NCBI GenBank assembly: GCA_019614645.1 | Contig: JABWDB010000004.1 | Coordinates: 2,232,001 to 2,296,000, forward strand | Direction: 5' to 3' | Length of the DNA: 64,000 nucleotides | Source of the DNA: Stratiolaelaps scimitus | Lineage: Eukaryota; Arthropoda; Arachnida; Mesostigmata; Laelapidae | Shown: positions 1 through 14,322 of the stretch, one piece after another | How positions within the stretch are numbered: position 1 is the stretch's first letter | How the letters are laid out: each line of letters opens with the position of its first letter | Notes under the pieces: model-generated | What the model saw: the letters and a program-made list of their open reading frames with translations, nothing else | The model's database searches: none | Told to the model about the DNA's origin: nothing | Position numbers and translations under genes: made by a program

Positions 1-2639
1 GCGGTCGTGGTCTAGTAACAGTTGCCATGCGCGAAAGCTCCTTGACAGTTGAAGTAAGTAGCAATATCAGCATCAGCCTATGTCACCAGCAGGGTCGGTC
101 GGAACCGTCTGCCGCCCTATTCCGTCTATGCTTCGGCATCTGTATCTCTTTTTTGCCGTGGACTGGCCCAGTGCCCGCACCTTGCGCCGGAGGAGGAAAC
201 ATTACTAATGTGCCAGGCCAGGCTGAGCTAGGCGTTTCCTGTTGCGGCAAGAAGGATGCGGGCCGTCTCGGTCCACACGGATATAGAGACCTTCTCACTA
301 GGCAGCCGTCACCCACGATGTCGACGCAATGTTCAGACATGAGATGTGTTGATGTCACAAGACGTGACGTCAACGCTGATACACAGTCGACCAAACGTGT
401 TCAACGATCTTCGCGATCTGAGTCAATTTCAGTGATATTCGAACTCTCACACAAAAATCGGTGAGTTGGAAATAGGAAAAAGTGTATAAAAACGAATATC
501 GTCCCCCGTAAGTATTCTCAGTGCAGCGTGAGCAGTGGGTAATCGCGGGATTGGATCTTAAAATGAACGACATATATACATGTAAAATAGATCGATCTGC
601 AATTGTGTAAGGATTTTACAACTATAGTCTAACTATTATTTTATAACTATAGATATTGATTATGATTTGCACAAATATTTTTTCGTCTTCAGAGAGATTC
701 AATAGATTCTAATCACCAAACGAAATTCGAGAATTTGCGTATTGTAGCCAAATTATACGAAAATACCCCGAGAAGCGTTTTGTTCATCCAATCGTCACTC
801 AACGAATTCCCCGTTTTAGCGCATATAAAATTGTTTCATTTAAGTCTAATCTCCTCTAAATACGATGGATATTTCTTCGGAAAATCTAATTTATTTGAGA
901 GGCATATTTTTTGCCTAGGTTGCATAGGTCTTAGAAGGTCAAGAAACTTTTACATTTTTTACACAAACATTAGAATGGCTCAGGAATTTTCAATGGTTTG
1001 GCGAGATAACCGATCGACCGCCATGCGAAGAGGCATTAAGAACGCTTTTGTAAGAGGTCTATCAAGTGTCAACTTCTCCAGTGAGTCTGCAAGTCTGTCC
1101 AATGAGAGAAATTACGCCCCTAACGGTTGGAACCAACCGAGATAATATAATTGTTTAATGAAGATGTGCAGAATTATAATTGCTTGTAAAAAAAAGCTAC
1201 ATAGAACACAAGCAATGGAGTCAACAAAGAAGGCCTTTCTGTGGCCATCTGCAAGCTTACGTCGTTTGGCATTGTTTTTTTGTTTTCGTTCAAACGAGAC
1301 AATCCTAGGACACCTAACCCTATAAGCAGAGAGTTGAGCGAGGAAAGGGGCCGCTGAGAGTTGCACAGGATAGGTAATATGATGAGTGTGCTTACAAAAC
1401 ACGAGATTCACAGGGAGATGCTCACATATTTACGGGCCAAAGAGTTCCTTTAGAGAAAAACGTCTTTATAAATCCCCTTAGTAATGCGTGAGTCTTCATC
1501 CATTATTGATACCTTCGGTGTAAGCGCTATCTCGCTTTACGAATTTGTAAGTAGCGTCTTCTCAAATTGGTCGATCTGATATCAAAAAGAAGATTACCCA
1601 TACTCATTTATGGTTTATGTAACCTCAACTTGATCATTGCGGTAGAGACTGAACTGATGAAAAGCCAATCTTCTAAGCAATACAAGCACTCCATTATTAT
1701 TAGTAGCTCTTTATGGGGCTTTGACAGTAATCCTTACATCGCCAACCTTTTCAAAATTACATACTTCTAAGTTAAGCCTAAAAATAGATTTTGTTGGATT
1801 GTCATTCTCGGTATAGTGCTCTGCGCATATGGTATTATCTAGAGGTTCACACAATTCTGAGGTAGGTGGCAGATGTTTTATCCACTTTTCTTTCTTTTGT
1901 AAAAAACGAGAACTAAAGCGTACGTAAATTCCGTGCGTATGGAAATCCCATTGCAAGTTCCGTGAATAAATTTTGCATGACTGAAAAAAATGCACGAGTA
2001 GTGACATGGGTAAGGTGCGCGTCATTATCTCAAAATAATCAGAAGGTTGTAGAGCCCAAAATGCCCTGCTCATGCAGTAAAGCCAAATTAGTTCTGTATT
2101 AATGAAATAGTTAATTGTGAGAGAGTTGTATTGGGCGTAAATGTTTGAGCAGCCAGATCGAGAGTCGACTGGATTCTTATTGGTCTCGGCATCTGTACCT
2201 TCCCTGAGACCATTTCTGTGACCTTAATCAGAAACTTGCCCCTATAATCTGAGTCAAATCTCAGTGAGCCAAACGCAATCGCACGAAAAACACAGCAGCA
2301 AAACGGCAGATGCAGCGTGTTGATTTCATGGCCAACGCAATGTCAACTTAATCAAAACAGTTCGTTCATAAACTTAGTTTGTTAGGTATGCCATGCCTAA
2401 GCCCAGCATGGGCTACAACAGGTAGTGGTGGCCTTTACGCTTGTCTGAAGGCACAGAAGTCGCCCTGGGCCGTTCGCCCTGGGAAGGCGAAAGCCCCGCC
2501 TGCTTCGCCAAGCTGCCAAGACTAAGTTTCTTTGTAGCAGTGCTGTTGACTCACTCACTCACTTAATGAGCAGTGGGAGGAGGTTAACGCTCGAGGATGC
2601 TCTTCGTTCGGTTTATGTATTCACCTTTATTTCTGCTGT
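1..2639. other. Non-coding, no feature recognised
   Basis: Mixed composition, more AT-rich after 560. The open frames in the first 460 bases overlap on both strands and match nothing. Apart from the short palindrome at 1124-1139, nothing is visible. Confidence 0.5.
1124..1139. repeat. Short palindrome CGGTTGG-AA-CCAACCG
   Basis: A seven-base perfect stem around AA. It is isolated, with no poly-T or coding neighbour that would give it a role. Confidence 0.4.
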
Positions 2640-3510
2640 ACCGCAGTGTCAGTGAATATTCTCTCGCCTTCCGGCAGCCACGCGCTTTTTTCTCTCAACT
2701 TTTCGCCCTTGTCTGACCGCTGTTTTGGTGATTTTTCTGACTAAGTGGCGTCGTCACACGTAGCACGTAGCCGCAGTCGCGGTGAGATCCCCATCTAGAC
2801 AAGACTCCTCTCACTCTTGCTGAGCCTGAAGTCATTTCGGGGATGCCTTTTCCCTGAGACGCTGTTCTGATAAGGCGTCGTCCGATGAGGTGGCAGTGTA
2901 TCTGTGTGTCTGTCTGTATGGCCATGTATCTGCCGGCGGTGATGGCAGTGGGAACTTGCTAGTACTCGCTCATTCTACAAAGAGTGCAAGGGCAACGAAG
3001 AGTCTGTTGCCACCTTTGGGGATCGAAGGCAAGGTGGCTGGCAAGACTGAGTCCAGGACCGTTTTTAGCTATCGCGTCCGACTAGCGGGAACGACCGCCC
3101 GGTCGCCCGCTCACCCAGTCCTCCACGTTCAGCCCGGTGCCCGTCAGGCGGAGGGCGCTCCTGATCTTCTGTAGTTCGACACCGTGGTACCAGCCGCAGC
3201 CGCTGCTTTAGCCGTTTAGTGCACGCACGAACACCGCAGCAGCATATGCCGCTATCTTGAATGAGAGAGTTCGGGGCCAGCGCGCCTCTGTGGGGACCGA
3301 ACAGCTGGATGTTCCCATGGCGACTTCTCAAACGATACAACACACACACGCAGAGGCTACGCTCCTCGGGGTAGGGAATCCCGAACCGAGAAGGAGAGGC
3401 GAGGCGACAGCTCTTAATTGCTAAGCCGCAACTGCTACCTCCGTGAGAATGTGGGTAGGTTGGTAGGGTCCCCGCCCTTGCGCGCTCCCACACACAGACA
3501 TACGCTCTAA
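2640..3510. other. GC-rich island, no identified gene
   Basis: Both strands carry open frames of 76-142 codons that overlap and have no recognisable domain. The right end is CA-rich (ACACACACGCAG near 3341 and repeats near 3490-3560). Confidence 0.4.
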
Positions 3511-4799
3511 TGTTTTACTGGTTCGCACAAACATTACATACACACACAGAGACAGAGACATACACCGAGAGCCAAACAAATCGTAAGTACGCTATCAGGA
3601 CCATTCAGGTAACAGGCAGTAAGGAGAGAGGTGGCGGGAGCGTAGACTACTCCTTCGATATTAGGCTATATGGACGCGTTACGTACAGGGCGATATTGGG
3701 TACCACTTGCTGTAGAGCCTACTGTGAGGACTTAAAGATAAGGGGGACTATTCCAATGAGAGCCGAGAATCGGGACCAAGAGGGTATCGAGAGTTCATAA
3801 AGATCTTCTTTACAACTATGTTCACCACTACCATCATTCATATTATCTGTCATAAAATATGATTTCAATTGGTGTGTATTTTTTTCTCAAGTTTAACTGG
3901 AAGGTGAACGGATACCACAGGGATCTTTCTCAAGTATAGCGGCTTATCGGCGCAGTACTAAGACCAGTGTTTTCGAGCCGACTTATAGTTCTCGATGGCC
4001 CATACCAGTAAGCAACGCGAAGGTAACGGAATACTGAAAAGACCAATTTTGCAGCACGATGTTTCAGCTCTTTGCTTTGAGACTTTTTTATTCGAGGAAT
4101 ATCAGCTGGAAAGCCCACACCTCCGTAACGTCGTTGCTCACCGGGAATTGGGTGAGGAGTCAAATGTTGACATTTCAACACTTGACACTTACCTTAACAA
4201 TCTATTAGAATATTCTTGATGGTTAAGAAAAGTCAAAGCAAAATTGTTATCTATTTGTAATTTTTTTATAGGTGTTGAATTTTTTGTTATCACACACGCC
4301 CACCTGCGGTGTGTTTCTCTCTCTTCCCCTGTATTTACTCTGGCGTAAGTCCGCATCTTGAGAAACAGCCAAATCAATGATTGGCTTAGTCTGTAGTAGA
4401 GGACACACGCTTTTGATAATTCCTAAATCGAAAGAACCGACCGGTGAGGGGCATCAAGCGTGTAACCGAACATACTACTTGCGTTGGATTGTGATACGAA
4501 CCAGCTCATTTGTCCTCATTTTACCTCTGGACGTGTAAGTGTGAGTGCGCGCATGCGCCACGCTCGTGCCCAAGTATCCCAGTTAAGGGACACCACAGCT
4601 GAAACACCCAACCTTCTTACGTGGTCTTTCAGTGAGGGGAACTTAAAACGAGGAGTATGTATGAACAGCCGCCGAGGCCTCCCCAACAAAAATCAAACGA
4701 CGGTCACCAGTTGGTTATAGCTGTGCGTAAATATAGCACAGCATTATCACCGGGTCGGTGGTACGACATGTGATAGCATCCCCCTCGCCAACAACTGGC
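3511..4799. other. Non-coding, no feature recognised
   Basis: Average composition with short open frames only. No repeat or conserved motif was seen. Confidence 0.5.
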
Positions 4800-5860
4800 A
4801 ATAGATGGCCCTTATGTGTCCTTCTCTGCTTCGTTGTTGTGCCGTTGGTTTTCCGCTAAGTCCGCTCGTGCCGTTAGTGCGAGTTATCGCCGCCGCCTCC
4901 GCCATTTCTACTCCACCACTGTCGCCTCTCGAGCCTCTGTTGCTGCGTCTTTACCTCTGATGGCTTCCAAAATTAAACGTATTTATTTATTCCTCTGCAC
5001 CATCTTTCGTCGTCTGTCTCTCCCTCGGCCGCTCGTCCTATTCCCGTGAGGCAGTCCCTCACCCCCTATTACTCCGTGCTCTTTCCTACCCGAGAGAACG
5101 GAGAGTTAAACAGTCGCTTCGTATCGCCTTCGTCCTGCCTCGAGCCGTTCATCTTTCCTTATTCATGTTCACCGGGCCTCCAGTTCCCTGCTTCGTTAAG
5201 GAGGGCCGTCGTTCGACTAAAGGTCGAACAGAGCGGGGTCGTTTCCGAGCCGTCAATGGGCAAGGGGAGGCGGGTCGACACGGACGCTCAGTCTCTTTCA
5301 GGCGCTCTTTTCCTGCGCATCCACCCGCATCCGCCATACGGTGGTGCACTTGCACGACATCCATCGTGCCCTTGAGGGAGTTGCAGGCGAAACCGAGCAT
5401 TGTCGCCACTTCGCCCCCTGCTTGTCGTCGCTTATTGTACGTAGTAGTCTGTCGCCGGCATTGTCTGCCTCCACTTCGTCTCGGCGTGGCTCGCTCTCTC
5501 TCCCTCCGAGCTGCCCTCTTTCATTCCTCCGAGTTGTCCGTCTTCTTCGTGACCCCTCGAGTGTCGCCCTATTGCACTTGGCGTCCGCAACCTGTGCCGT
5601 TCCCTTGCAGCAAAACCACCTCGAGTCCTCTACCGCTAGCCACCCCGACCCAATCCCACGCACATTTTCAGCCCAAGCCAGCGCGAGCCGCCACTCGTGC
5701 CACCTCTCGCACGCGTTTTTTCCTCCTCTTTTTTCACTGGACCCTAGTCGTCCGTTGCGTCGGCCCCTTCGGAGCGCGCGGCTCAGCCGCTTCGGAGCAT
5801 ATCCGGCCACCTACCGCGTAGCCGATCCGAAGTGAGTAGAATGGACGGGAGACGAGCGGG
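4800..5860 (+). other. GC-rich, plus-strand pyrimidine-biased island (possible 5' exon)
   Basis: From 4830 to 5830 the plus strand is rich in C and T with many CpG steps, and all frames are fairly open. At 5830 the sequence AA|GTGAGTAG is a good splice donor. This combination would suit a non-coding first exon and promoter of a plus-strand gene. No protein similarity was found, so this is inference from composition and one splice-like site. Confidence 0.25.
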
Positions 5861-6820
5861 AAGCGAGACAAAGCACCGCAGCTACCTGGCAGGCAGCAGG
5901 TGCATTAACAAACTTTGTGCAAAAAGAGACCATCGCGGGTACCAAAGAAAGAACGTCTGGAGAGAAGCCGCTAAAGGAAAAAGGAAGCGAACTTACTTAG
6001 GAGCAGAAGAGAGCTGCTGAAGGCTGGCTGTTAATATCACATAACGTTCATGGCTGGAAACTGCGTATAATTAGATGTAGGTATTTTACCACATATAAAA
6101 TAGGTGTCGTAAGGAACTGCTCTGACGAGGTATACACTGGATTTAATTATAATATGTTATATATGAGGTTTGTGTAACTATATTAAACTGATGCATGCAT
6201 TTTTCATAACCTCAAAATATCGTAGTTTTAAAATACACGTTAGAGTCTGCTGGTGAGACAATAACGCGTGTTGTTGTAATTAAGAGAGACCAGGTGAGAC
6301 ACGTCTGGAGTGGAATCATTTCTAGTCTATTTCTGAAGAATGGGAACCGTCAGCGGTTAAGTAATAAGGCAGCAGGAGCGATGAACACCACAGGGCCCTC
6401 GAAAGGTACATCCTCTCAGCTAGAGTTTCCCTTTATAGCTCTGTTGGTATGTGTGCGTGTGTACGCATGGTCTTCCTCATTTTCAGCCTGTCTTATAACA
6501 ATACCACTGGCTCGCTGGACAGCTTCAAGCTGTTTGTTTGACATTCTCTTCCTCCAATAGTATTAATCCGTTCGAATCATAGCTATCATCATTCGGTCTG
6601 AAAACAGCGAAACTATTATATATTAAAAAGCTGCATGGAGATCAAGCCTTATATTATAAATATATATATATATATATATCATACTTTTCGAGAAGAACGA
6701 TCTCGAATTTTTTTTTTGCTATCGTCACTAATGTTAATCAACGAAATTCACCTGCTCAGTTCCCCTCACGGATTTCTTTTTGACTGTGTCTCAGCCCTTT
6801 GAGCCAACGAACCTAGATCA
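5861..6820. other. Non-coding AT-rich stretch
   Basis: Contains an (AT)n run at about 6657-6680 and a T-run near 6710. No other feature was seen. Confidence 0.55.
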
Positions 6821-8710
6821 CATCCAGAAGTGGCATGCTCCCACAGAGATCATGAGTTACTCTTTCTGAAATTTGGCGACCAGTGCAGCAGCAACAACTC
6901 CGCGAACCATTTACCAAGTCTATTCAGCCACGTAGAAACGACCTGTCTCGTCGTCGTTATTCGTCGGACAAAGCCGCAAGCGTACCCTATTCGACCCGGA
7001 CAACTTTGTACCGCTGGTGGCTCCGTAGATCCAGCTTCCACTGGCAGTCAGCATGATGTCAGTTTGTATGCCTCTCTGTCTGTCTACGGCCTTTGCAGTC
7101 GGACTGTCCTCACATTTCGCACGCACTCTTCGCATGGGGAACATGGTCGTCTGCCGGTCCACGGCGTCGTTTGTGCTGCGGATGTCGTTGTAGTTGTAGT
7201 CCGAGTAGTCTGCAGTTACAGTCAGTCGAGATTTAACGAGCAGGAAATTACCCGGAGCATCATGCGTTCCCCTCAACGTTCGCTTCTGTACGCCCGGGAC
7301 CCATGGCCGGGGCAGGCATCGTCGACGAAGCGCACCACATCCATCGACGCCATCGTCGACCCTCGGCGCCGCCCCCGGAGGCATGCCAAACACCCATGAC
7401 CCGTCCCATAACAATAATAAGGGAGGGCGCACACGGCAGCAAACGAGAGAGCTGACTTAACACAGTTCTCTACTTTTAACTACTGCCGAGGCTATCGAGA
7501 AGGCTTTTACCCTTTACCCGGCTCGTTTCGAAAAGTAGCCGATTCGGCGGTCAAATCAACTGGCCTCTGCCCGGATGTTTTCTTAGATGCGGTTCCAATT
7601 TTAAAATTCCAGTGAGACACGGGCCCCGGAGAGTTCTCCGAAATAAAGACGTGGACTCCCACAAAAATACGACGAAGTCGAGAAGGGCGAGCGGTATCGA
7701 GACAAAGTCTCGGACGGGGGCAGCGTTAATTCCACCTGCTATGGTCGTTGCTATAGTGTTCGTTTTCGACAAATCGACGAGCAGCCAGTCGTAGTATAAT
7801 AGTAACAGCAGTTTCCTGACTATCCTCCTGATTGTTCGAAGGATAACAACCCGGGTCGTTTGAGCGCTATTGCAAGCAGTACCAAAGCAATAAAGGACGG
7901 ATGCGGTGGCGGCGAAGAAGAGTCGTGTTGGGGAGAACTCCCTCTGGCGGCGGTTGGCTCTCTGGCTGGCTGACTGGTGGTCCGACGGATACCCGGGTGA
8001 TTCGACCGAGCCACTGTTCGACTGACTAGATCGGCTTCTGATCCGGAGTCCCCCTAAGCAGGTAGGACGCCGCACCAAGCTAGAACCCCCGCAACGCACA
8101 CACGCGCCATCCCTCTACCCCATGACCGCCCCGATTTCCACCTCTCTACTCAGACCTGTGAGTGGACTTCCGGCCCTTGCTCGATCTATCCAGGCCTGGC
8201 GTTGCTTTGCCTGGGACCTGGAGTCTCCCTAGAGGCCGGAGCGACTGGTTCGGGTTACGGCAAGCAGACAGACCGGACAGCAGCTAGCGCCCGGTCAAAA
8301 AGACCTCTGGACTGAGGTAAAGGGAACTCACACGCTCATTGAGAGGTTCGTTCGGAGACAGCGCGATGGATAGGGCGACCCAGGCAAGTAGCCAGGAGTT
8401 GAGCGTAACCAAAGCGACGCGTCCAACTCGACCCACGATCCTCGGGTAGGCTGGTGAAGAGACTAATGGGGCGGGAGGAACGAGCTGGACTCGTTGGCGA
8501 CGACCCTCTCAGTTCACTCCCGATCTGCCGATGGAGCAGCTCCTGTATCGGTTGAGACCGTACCACTGACTCTAGCCATTAGATACTCGTCGTGCGCGAA
8601 GAAACCGGCACTCGAACTACACTTAGCTAGAGTGTCGACGAAATAGCCTAACGATACAGTTCAGCGGTGGCCATGCACCGTGCTCGTACCTTGGAAGACT
8701 ATCATCGACT
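6821..8710. other. GC-rich island, no identified gene
   Basis: Long overlapping open frames lie on both strands, up to 189 codons plus and 182 minus. Frames on opposite strands are about equally long, which is what GC-rich non-coding DNA gives. No motif was recognised. It could hold a 5' UTR or promoter. Confidence 0.4.
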
Positions 8711-11700
8711 AGCTACTGGAAAATGTTCAAGTTTACTACATCAGTCTGTCTATTCCCTCGTCGAATCAGCGGGTCTCCTCCGTCCGCTTTGCTTCTAATC
8801 AAGCTCAAAGAGTTCAATAAACAACATTGTGGCTCCACGGGATTAGGCGGGGCGCCTTTACATCAGAAAGTAATGTTTCGTGTATACCCTACGGAGTTTC
8901 CAGGGAGTAGGCACATACTTAGTAGAGATTCTTGTGAGATTATCGTATCCTGTGAACTCGACCTTGAAGCATAGTATCGCGCAGGGAAGATATCGTTTGT
9001 TTTGTTATATTTTACGTATTACATTTATTATTATTATTATTTATATCGTATACCCCAAAGCGCGTTCTGTCTGGATGCTTTTATGCTTCTACCGAAATCG
9101 TTTTTGGCTCTAACGAGTCTGATGATTTTTCATGTGCGGGCTTGCTTTTACGGAAAAACATTTTGCTAAAACGAAAACTGTGTGGGAAAAATCATCCTCA
9201 TGGGTATAACTATGCAAAATATTCCCACATCGTTCAACGTAAACTGGGGTAATAATTAGCTTCTTTGGATTTCGACAATTACCATGGACTTTTACAACTT
9301 CAAAATAAAAAAGTTGCTTAGATTTTCGAGCTCAATATAGGGGGCACAAAGTTGGCTTTTCGAAAATAATCTATTTTTGCGATGTGATCGAAAACAGTGT
9401 TTTCCCGAAGAAATGCTTGGTCATTTCTGAACCAAGACAATTTAAAGGTGGGTGTAAGATATAGTTGACTTTGTGGAATCGTTCTGGCTCAAGGTAACGG
9501 AATACCGCGATAGGTACATGATGCAACTGAGATGGAGCATGCCGCTAAATGCCATCCCGGAGAAAATTTCCGAATCTTGCTTTGAGCGTGGTGATTTACC
9601 CAGAAAGGGACAGTGACCTTCAATAGGGTCAAATGTTGATGAAGTAACAGTATTTAATTAATATTGTGGGATACCCGCAGCAATGAGATGACTGAAACAA
9701 GGCAAACGAGTACCCGTCGTAAGAATAACGGGATTACTGGAACAATGCAATCAAGAAGCTGAGGCAGGGTAATGTTATACTGCAACAACTGTTAGCGGTA
9801 CTTCTTCAACGGTAACTGGAGCCAAGCGGCCAGTTGGAACAGCACACTTTGTTGAAACACTGCAATGGCGGAACTGCGATGATATCATTGCAAGTAACCC
9901 GCGCAGTGCGGCAGCTTATATGAACCAGTTCAGGGAGCAAACGAAGTAAGTGCATCAGGAGAGCGGGACTAGTGGAGCAGAGAGGCAACGTAGTGAATAC
10001 CAGCTATGGCCGCAATGTGCGCATATATGACGCGGTTCATTGTCGTGCAGTGCCCAGTGGTGAGGACCACTCGGTTTCACTGCATTTGTTATTATCATAA
10101 TACAGAACTTTTGAGTAAAGTTGTTTGTTTTCCAAAACATGTTTTTGAAGCGTGACGCACGCTACGCCTCTCGACGCTAAATTACCCAACATTTATATGA
10201 TACTTAGTGCACCTTCATAAGACATCGAAGGTCACACCATTTTATCCATTACTATCGCCGGACGTATCGATGAAAGCATAGATAGCGGCTACAGTTAGGG
10301 CCGCTTCAGAACTAAAACGATTGAGTTAAAACTGTTCGAAGGCTGCCCGGTTAAAGAGGTTGCCCGTTAGATGTTGCTTAACTTTGATACATCCACAATA
10401 AAGATAAGGGCCCATAGGAAAATACTCACGGAGCGCTCCTTGATTCGAAAAATTTATCTGAGCTTTAAATGTTTTCGAATTCCCCCCCCCCTTTCTTCGG
10501 CACCGCGAGTTGACCTCGAGATCACTTCGTATGAAAACAATAACTCTAATGAATTTAGTAAAGCTTATCAGATCCTATGCTCACACCTATCATTCCCATA
10601 GCGCAAATCTGAGTTCTATCCGGCCAGGCGAAGGTACCGCACATATGGCTCCTGTGGGAGCATACACGAAGTACAACAATAGAACATACTTTAACACTGT
10701 AACAGCACAGCAACAATTAAAAAGATCTATGACAAGCTCATATATAGAAATATGTGCAGGAGATGATGCATGCGTACAACTCATAGAAAGTGGATAGATT
10801 TAACAGAATATCGGCGACCAAATCAGGTAACACAGCTTTCGAGGACCTGCCTGGTCCACCATTCTTTCATCAGCCCGCCATTGGCGTAAATACTTGGTGT
10901 TCTCATTCATATCTTCCGCGTCTTCGAACGCCAGAACAGGGGGTTTGCAGGAGACGGCGCTCAGGGGTTGTTTGAGGCTGAGGTACAACATGTGGGGGTA
11001 TGATGACCTCTTCGATCGATGAATGCCGACTGGAAGAAACAATGGGAACTCGTTTGAGATATGAAAACCAAATACTTATTTGGCAGCTCTCAACAAAATA
11101 GAGCCAACTGACTTGCTAAGTTATGCAAACCAATTGCAAACTGTTCGCCTTGAATCAACTTACACCGCATAGCGACCAAAGGAATCTGTTTTAGAAGTTT
11201 CTACGTCGCAGAACGGCCAGAACGAACGTGCAATCGCGTAACGGAGCCAACCTTATAGATCGTTTCAAACTGTGTAATGGCCCTGCAGAGCTGTTTAGAA
11301 AACAGAACCCCACCAAGGCAGCACTGGTGGTCTGGTTATCGTTGCGAACTCCCGTAGACGATGGCGCGTACTGCGATGACGTCACGAACTCGTGAGAATT
11401 TCCGAGGGTCATTGTCTGCTATTCTGCCCATTTTCTATATGCACCTATTTATATTTGCACTGTATTACCAGCTTGTCATCACAATGAGCGAGGCGGCCGT
11501 TGGAAGGCTTCCAACGCGTGCTCATCGGCTCTCTAAGCTCGAGCGACACTAATAGTCAGTATAATGCCACGTATAACTTGGGTATTCGACCTTGAAAAAT
11601 CGAAGGTTATGCATGGCGCAATGCTATGTCCACCAGTTGCGTTCTAATAATAATAGTAATAATAACACAAAAACAAGAACAAGTTTGTTACTAAATCTGA

Positions 11701-14255
11701 ACCTTCAAGACCGTATCGAGTTCTATGTGCCTTGCGAAATTGGGACTGGTAACGGATAATTGTGTCGGTTTTAAATCTCAAATGGTTTGAAATGCTACCA
11801 AATGGGTTGTTACAAATTGCTAAATGAATGACAGTACAATAACTGGCTCCGCTAAGGCTCTCAAACGTTGAGTGACTATTAAGTTTGAGTAACTGTATGA
11901 CGATACACCGGCAAAGAAATTTGCTCTTGTCGTTTCTGTTGTTGTCTGATAACCTAACAACAAAATTGCACTTGGCTTGTGAAGCCACAAAATCAAAGTG
12001 TTACTCATGGATATCGTAAACCGTAAATCTTCAAAACGCTGTGGTAGTTAATAAAAGAAATCATGTCGTCTACTACCCGATCCTGGTTTTCACATCGACT
12101 CCCAAATAACCCACTTATTGAGAAATGCTAGCGAAGTATCCCTAATAAAGCAATTGCTATATTTCATTCGAAGCAAAGCCACACTGATAAAAACACCAGT
12201 TCACGTCAGCTATATATAAGTATGTATTGTACATACATTCGAACGAACATATCGTCGACACGTGTATTGCTCGTCCAGTAGTCAGTGCTCTCATTGCCGA
12301 CATTCGTAGAATGAGATCTTAAGAGCTTAGCTCGCCGTCCCGTCTATTTTTACATAGTGTTATGAACTTTGTTATGAACTGCCGTTTCCTTTTGGGCATT
12401 TGGTAGATAGAAATGGAGTATCTCAGCTTGGGAGGGACTGCTCAAGATTGGAACGGCCAACAGTTCCAACCGGCTCACCCTAGACAATGTGCAGTGTGCC
12501 TCTCCACTGAGCAACTACCCAGATACGCGGTATCCCGTGCGGAGGAGGAAGCACGCCGCCCTGCAGGCGATTTACCTACTTTTTCTCCTCTTGCCTTCGA
12601 AACCTCAGGTCCGTTGGCCTGCGCCACCGGGAACAAGCACACGGGGCTCTTCCCCAACCGTTCCACTATCTATTGTATATATTACGACACACAACAATAT
12701 AAAGTCAATGTCCCGGTAAACAAATATTAACAGAAAATCACGTTCGGAGGAACAAAGTCTGAATATTTGCCTTCGACGAGCTCGTGGACCTTGAGTTTGC
12801 GGTTGTATAATTTGCAAAATTTTCGAGAAAAAAGAAAACGCCACTCGTTAATTGGACTCGGTGCGTTGGAGGCTGAAGCAACCTCAACAAAAGACCCGCA
12901 GAGCGGCTCTTACCGTTAACTAGTCAGGCGGAAAATCGGCCCTTTGTATCGCTCTCTGGCCCAATCAGTACTGCCCTCTGATACAAGCGTCGTGGTATCT
13001 CTGAAAAACACTGGATTGAGGTCAATTGATGACTAATTGGACAACAAACCACTCTGTTAGTTGTCTTCGCGATGTGCAACAATCGAAATATGAAACACGC
13101 TTGCGCTTTACATATTCGGCAGGGGCAATACTATCGCGCGAAGAGGACACCATAACGACTTCACGACGCGGATGATGTAGAGCGACTTCAAATGGACGTG
13201 TTCGAAGCACGCGTTGCCTGGACGCAAGGCCGCGCTTCTAATAACAATATGTACGTAGCATTTAAGTAAACAAAAAACAACCTGCTATCCCGCGTCGTTT
13301 TTAGCAAAAAGCCGTGAGAGCTATTTCTGTATCAGAAGGAAAAGTAAATGAGCCCTGGCGGTGTATACTCTAGGTTGTGTAGCAAGCGTCTACCTGCAGG
13401 CCAAGGGTGAGGCAGTTTTTTGCTAAGGTACCCGCCAGCAGTTGAGTTGCCACCTTCTTTACGCTGCACACCAAGGGACCACAGCATATTTAGCCAATAG
13501 TAATTAAGGAAGGCCCAGTCTTCTCCACAGCAGGCAGACGATCCCAAGAGGTTAGCAGAAAGCCGACAAGCGGCTGGCGTGTTTCCGCCGTGCAAATCTA
13601 ACCATAAGGCATTGCGTAAGAAACCCCATTTGCACTCTGATCGTTCTGGTTATGATTGTGAGTGTTCGCCGAGTCGGCGGACGTAATCTTCATGAATACA
13701 TGGTTTCGAGATATGGTAAGAGCAGCAACAGTAGCAGCAACAACAACACTGCTAAAAGTATAATAGCCAACTGGGCCTACCTTCTCAACAGCCTCTTGCC
13801 ATGGTTGCTCGTGTTTGCAAACACAAACTGTGCGAGGGCAAGCGACCCTCATATAGCAACTGATACCTATGGCTTGAGGCGGATGTACAAATAGATCTAC
13901 ACCTGAATAGCGTGGTCAGTAAATATATTATACCGAAATTCTGTATTCTAGGTGATTGGGATGATCACCTTTAGAAACGGTAAGGAGAGATACGCTAAGT
14001 AACACATCCCTTCTTCGCCTCCCTCTACTGCAATAAGTAAACAGAAGACACTTAATTAAGCATCTACCCCGCTGGGCATCCGGCGCTCTAGTCTTTTATT
14101 GTAATTAATCGCCATTTCATTATGTGTGTCGCGGAGATTAAGGTTCCCCGCTGAGTCGAAACCTTAGAGTTTATCACACAGTGCAGATGTCTACTGGAAA
14201 TTTACTAATGCCATTTCCTTCCGCGCATCAAGAGGTCTTCATTATATTTGTTATT

Positions 14256-14258
<3 letters not shown>
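8711..14258. other. Long AT-leaning non-coding stretch
   Basis: Only short frames without homology. It includes a TTA run near 9028, a C-run at 10482-10491 and several A/T-rich tracts. No gene, RNA or transposon was recognised. Confidence 0.5.

Positions 14259-14320
<62 letters not shown>
14259..14320. repeat. (TA)n microsatellite, 62 bp
   Basis: Pure TA repeat, followed directly by GGTAAGTACT. Confidence 0.97.

Positions 14321-14322
<2 letters not shown>

Noticed and set aside
3065..3493. A 142-codon minus-strand frame with Cys and Arg clusters
   Set aside because: It overlaps open plus-strand sequence, contains translated CA repeat, and shows no homology.
6830..8099. Long open frames on both strands (up to 189 codons)
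   Set aside because: They overlap antisense to each other, have no motif, and follow from high GC content.
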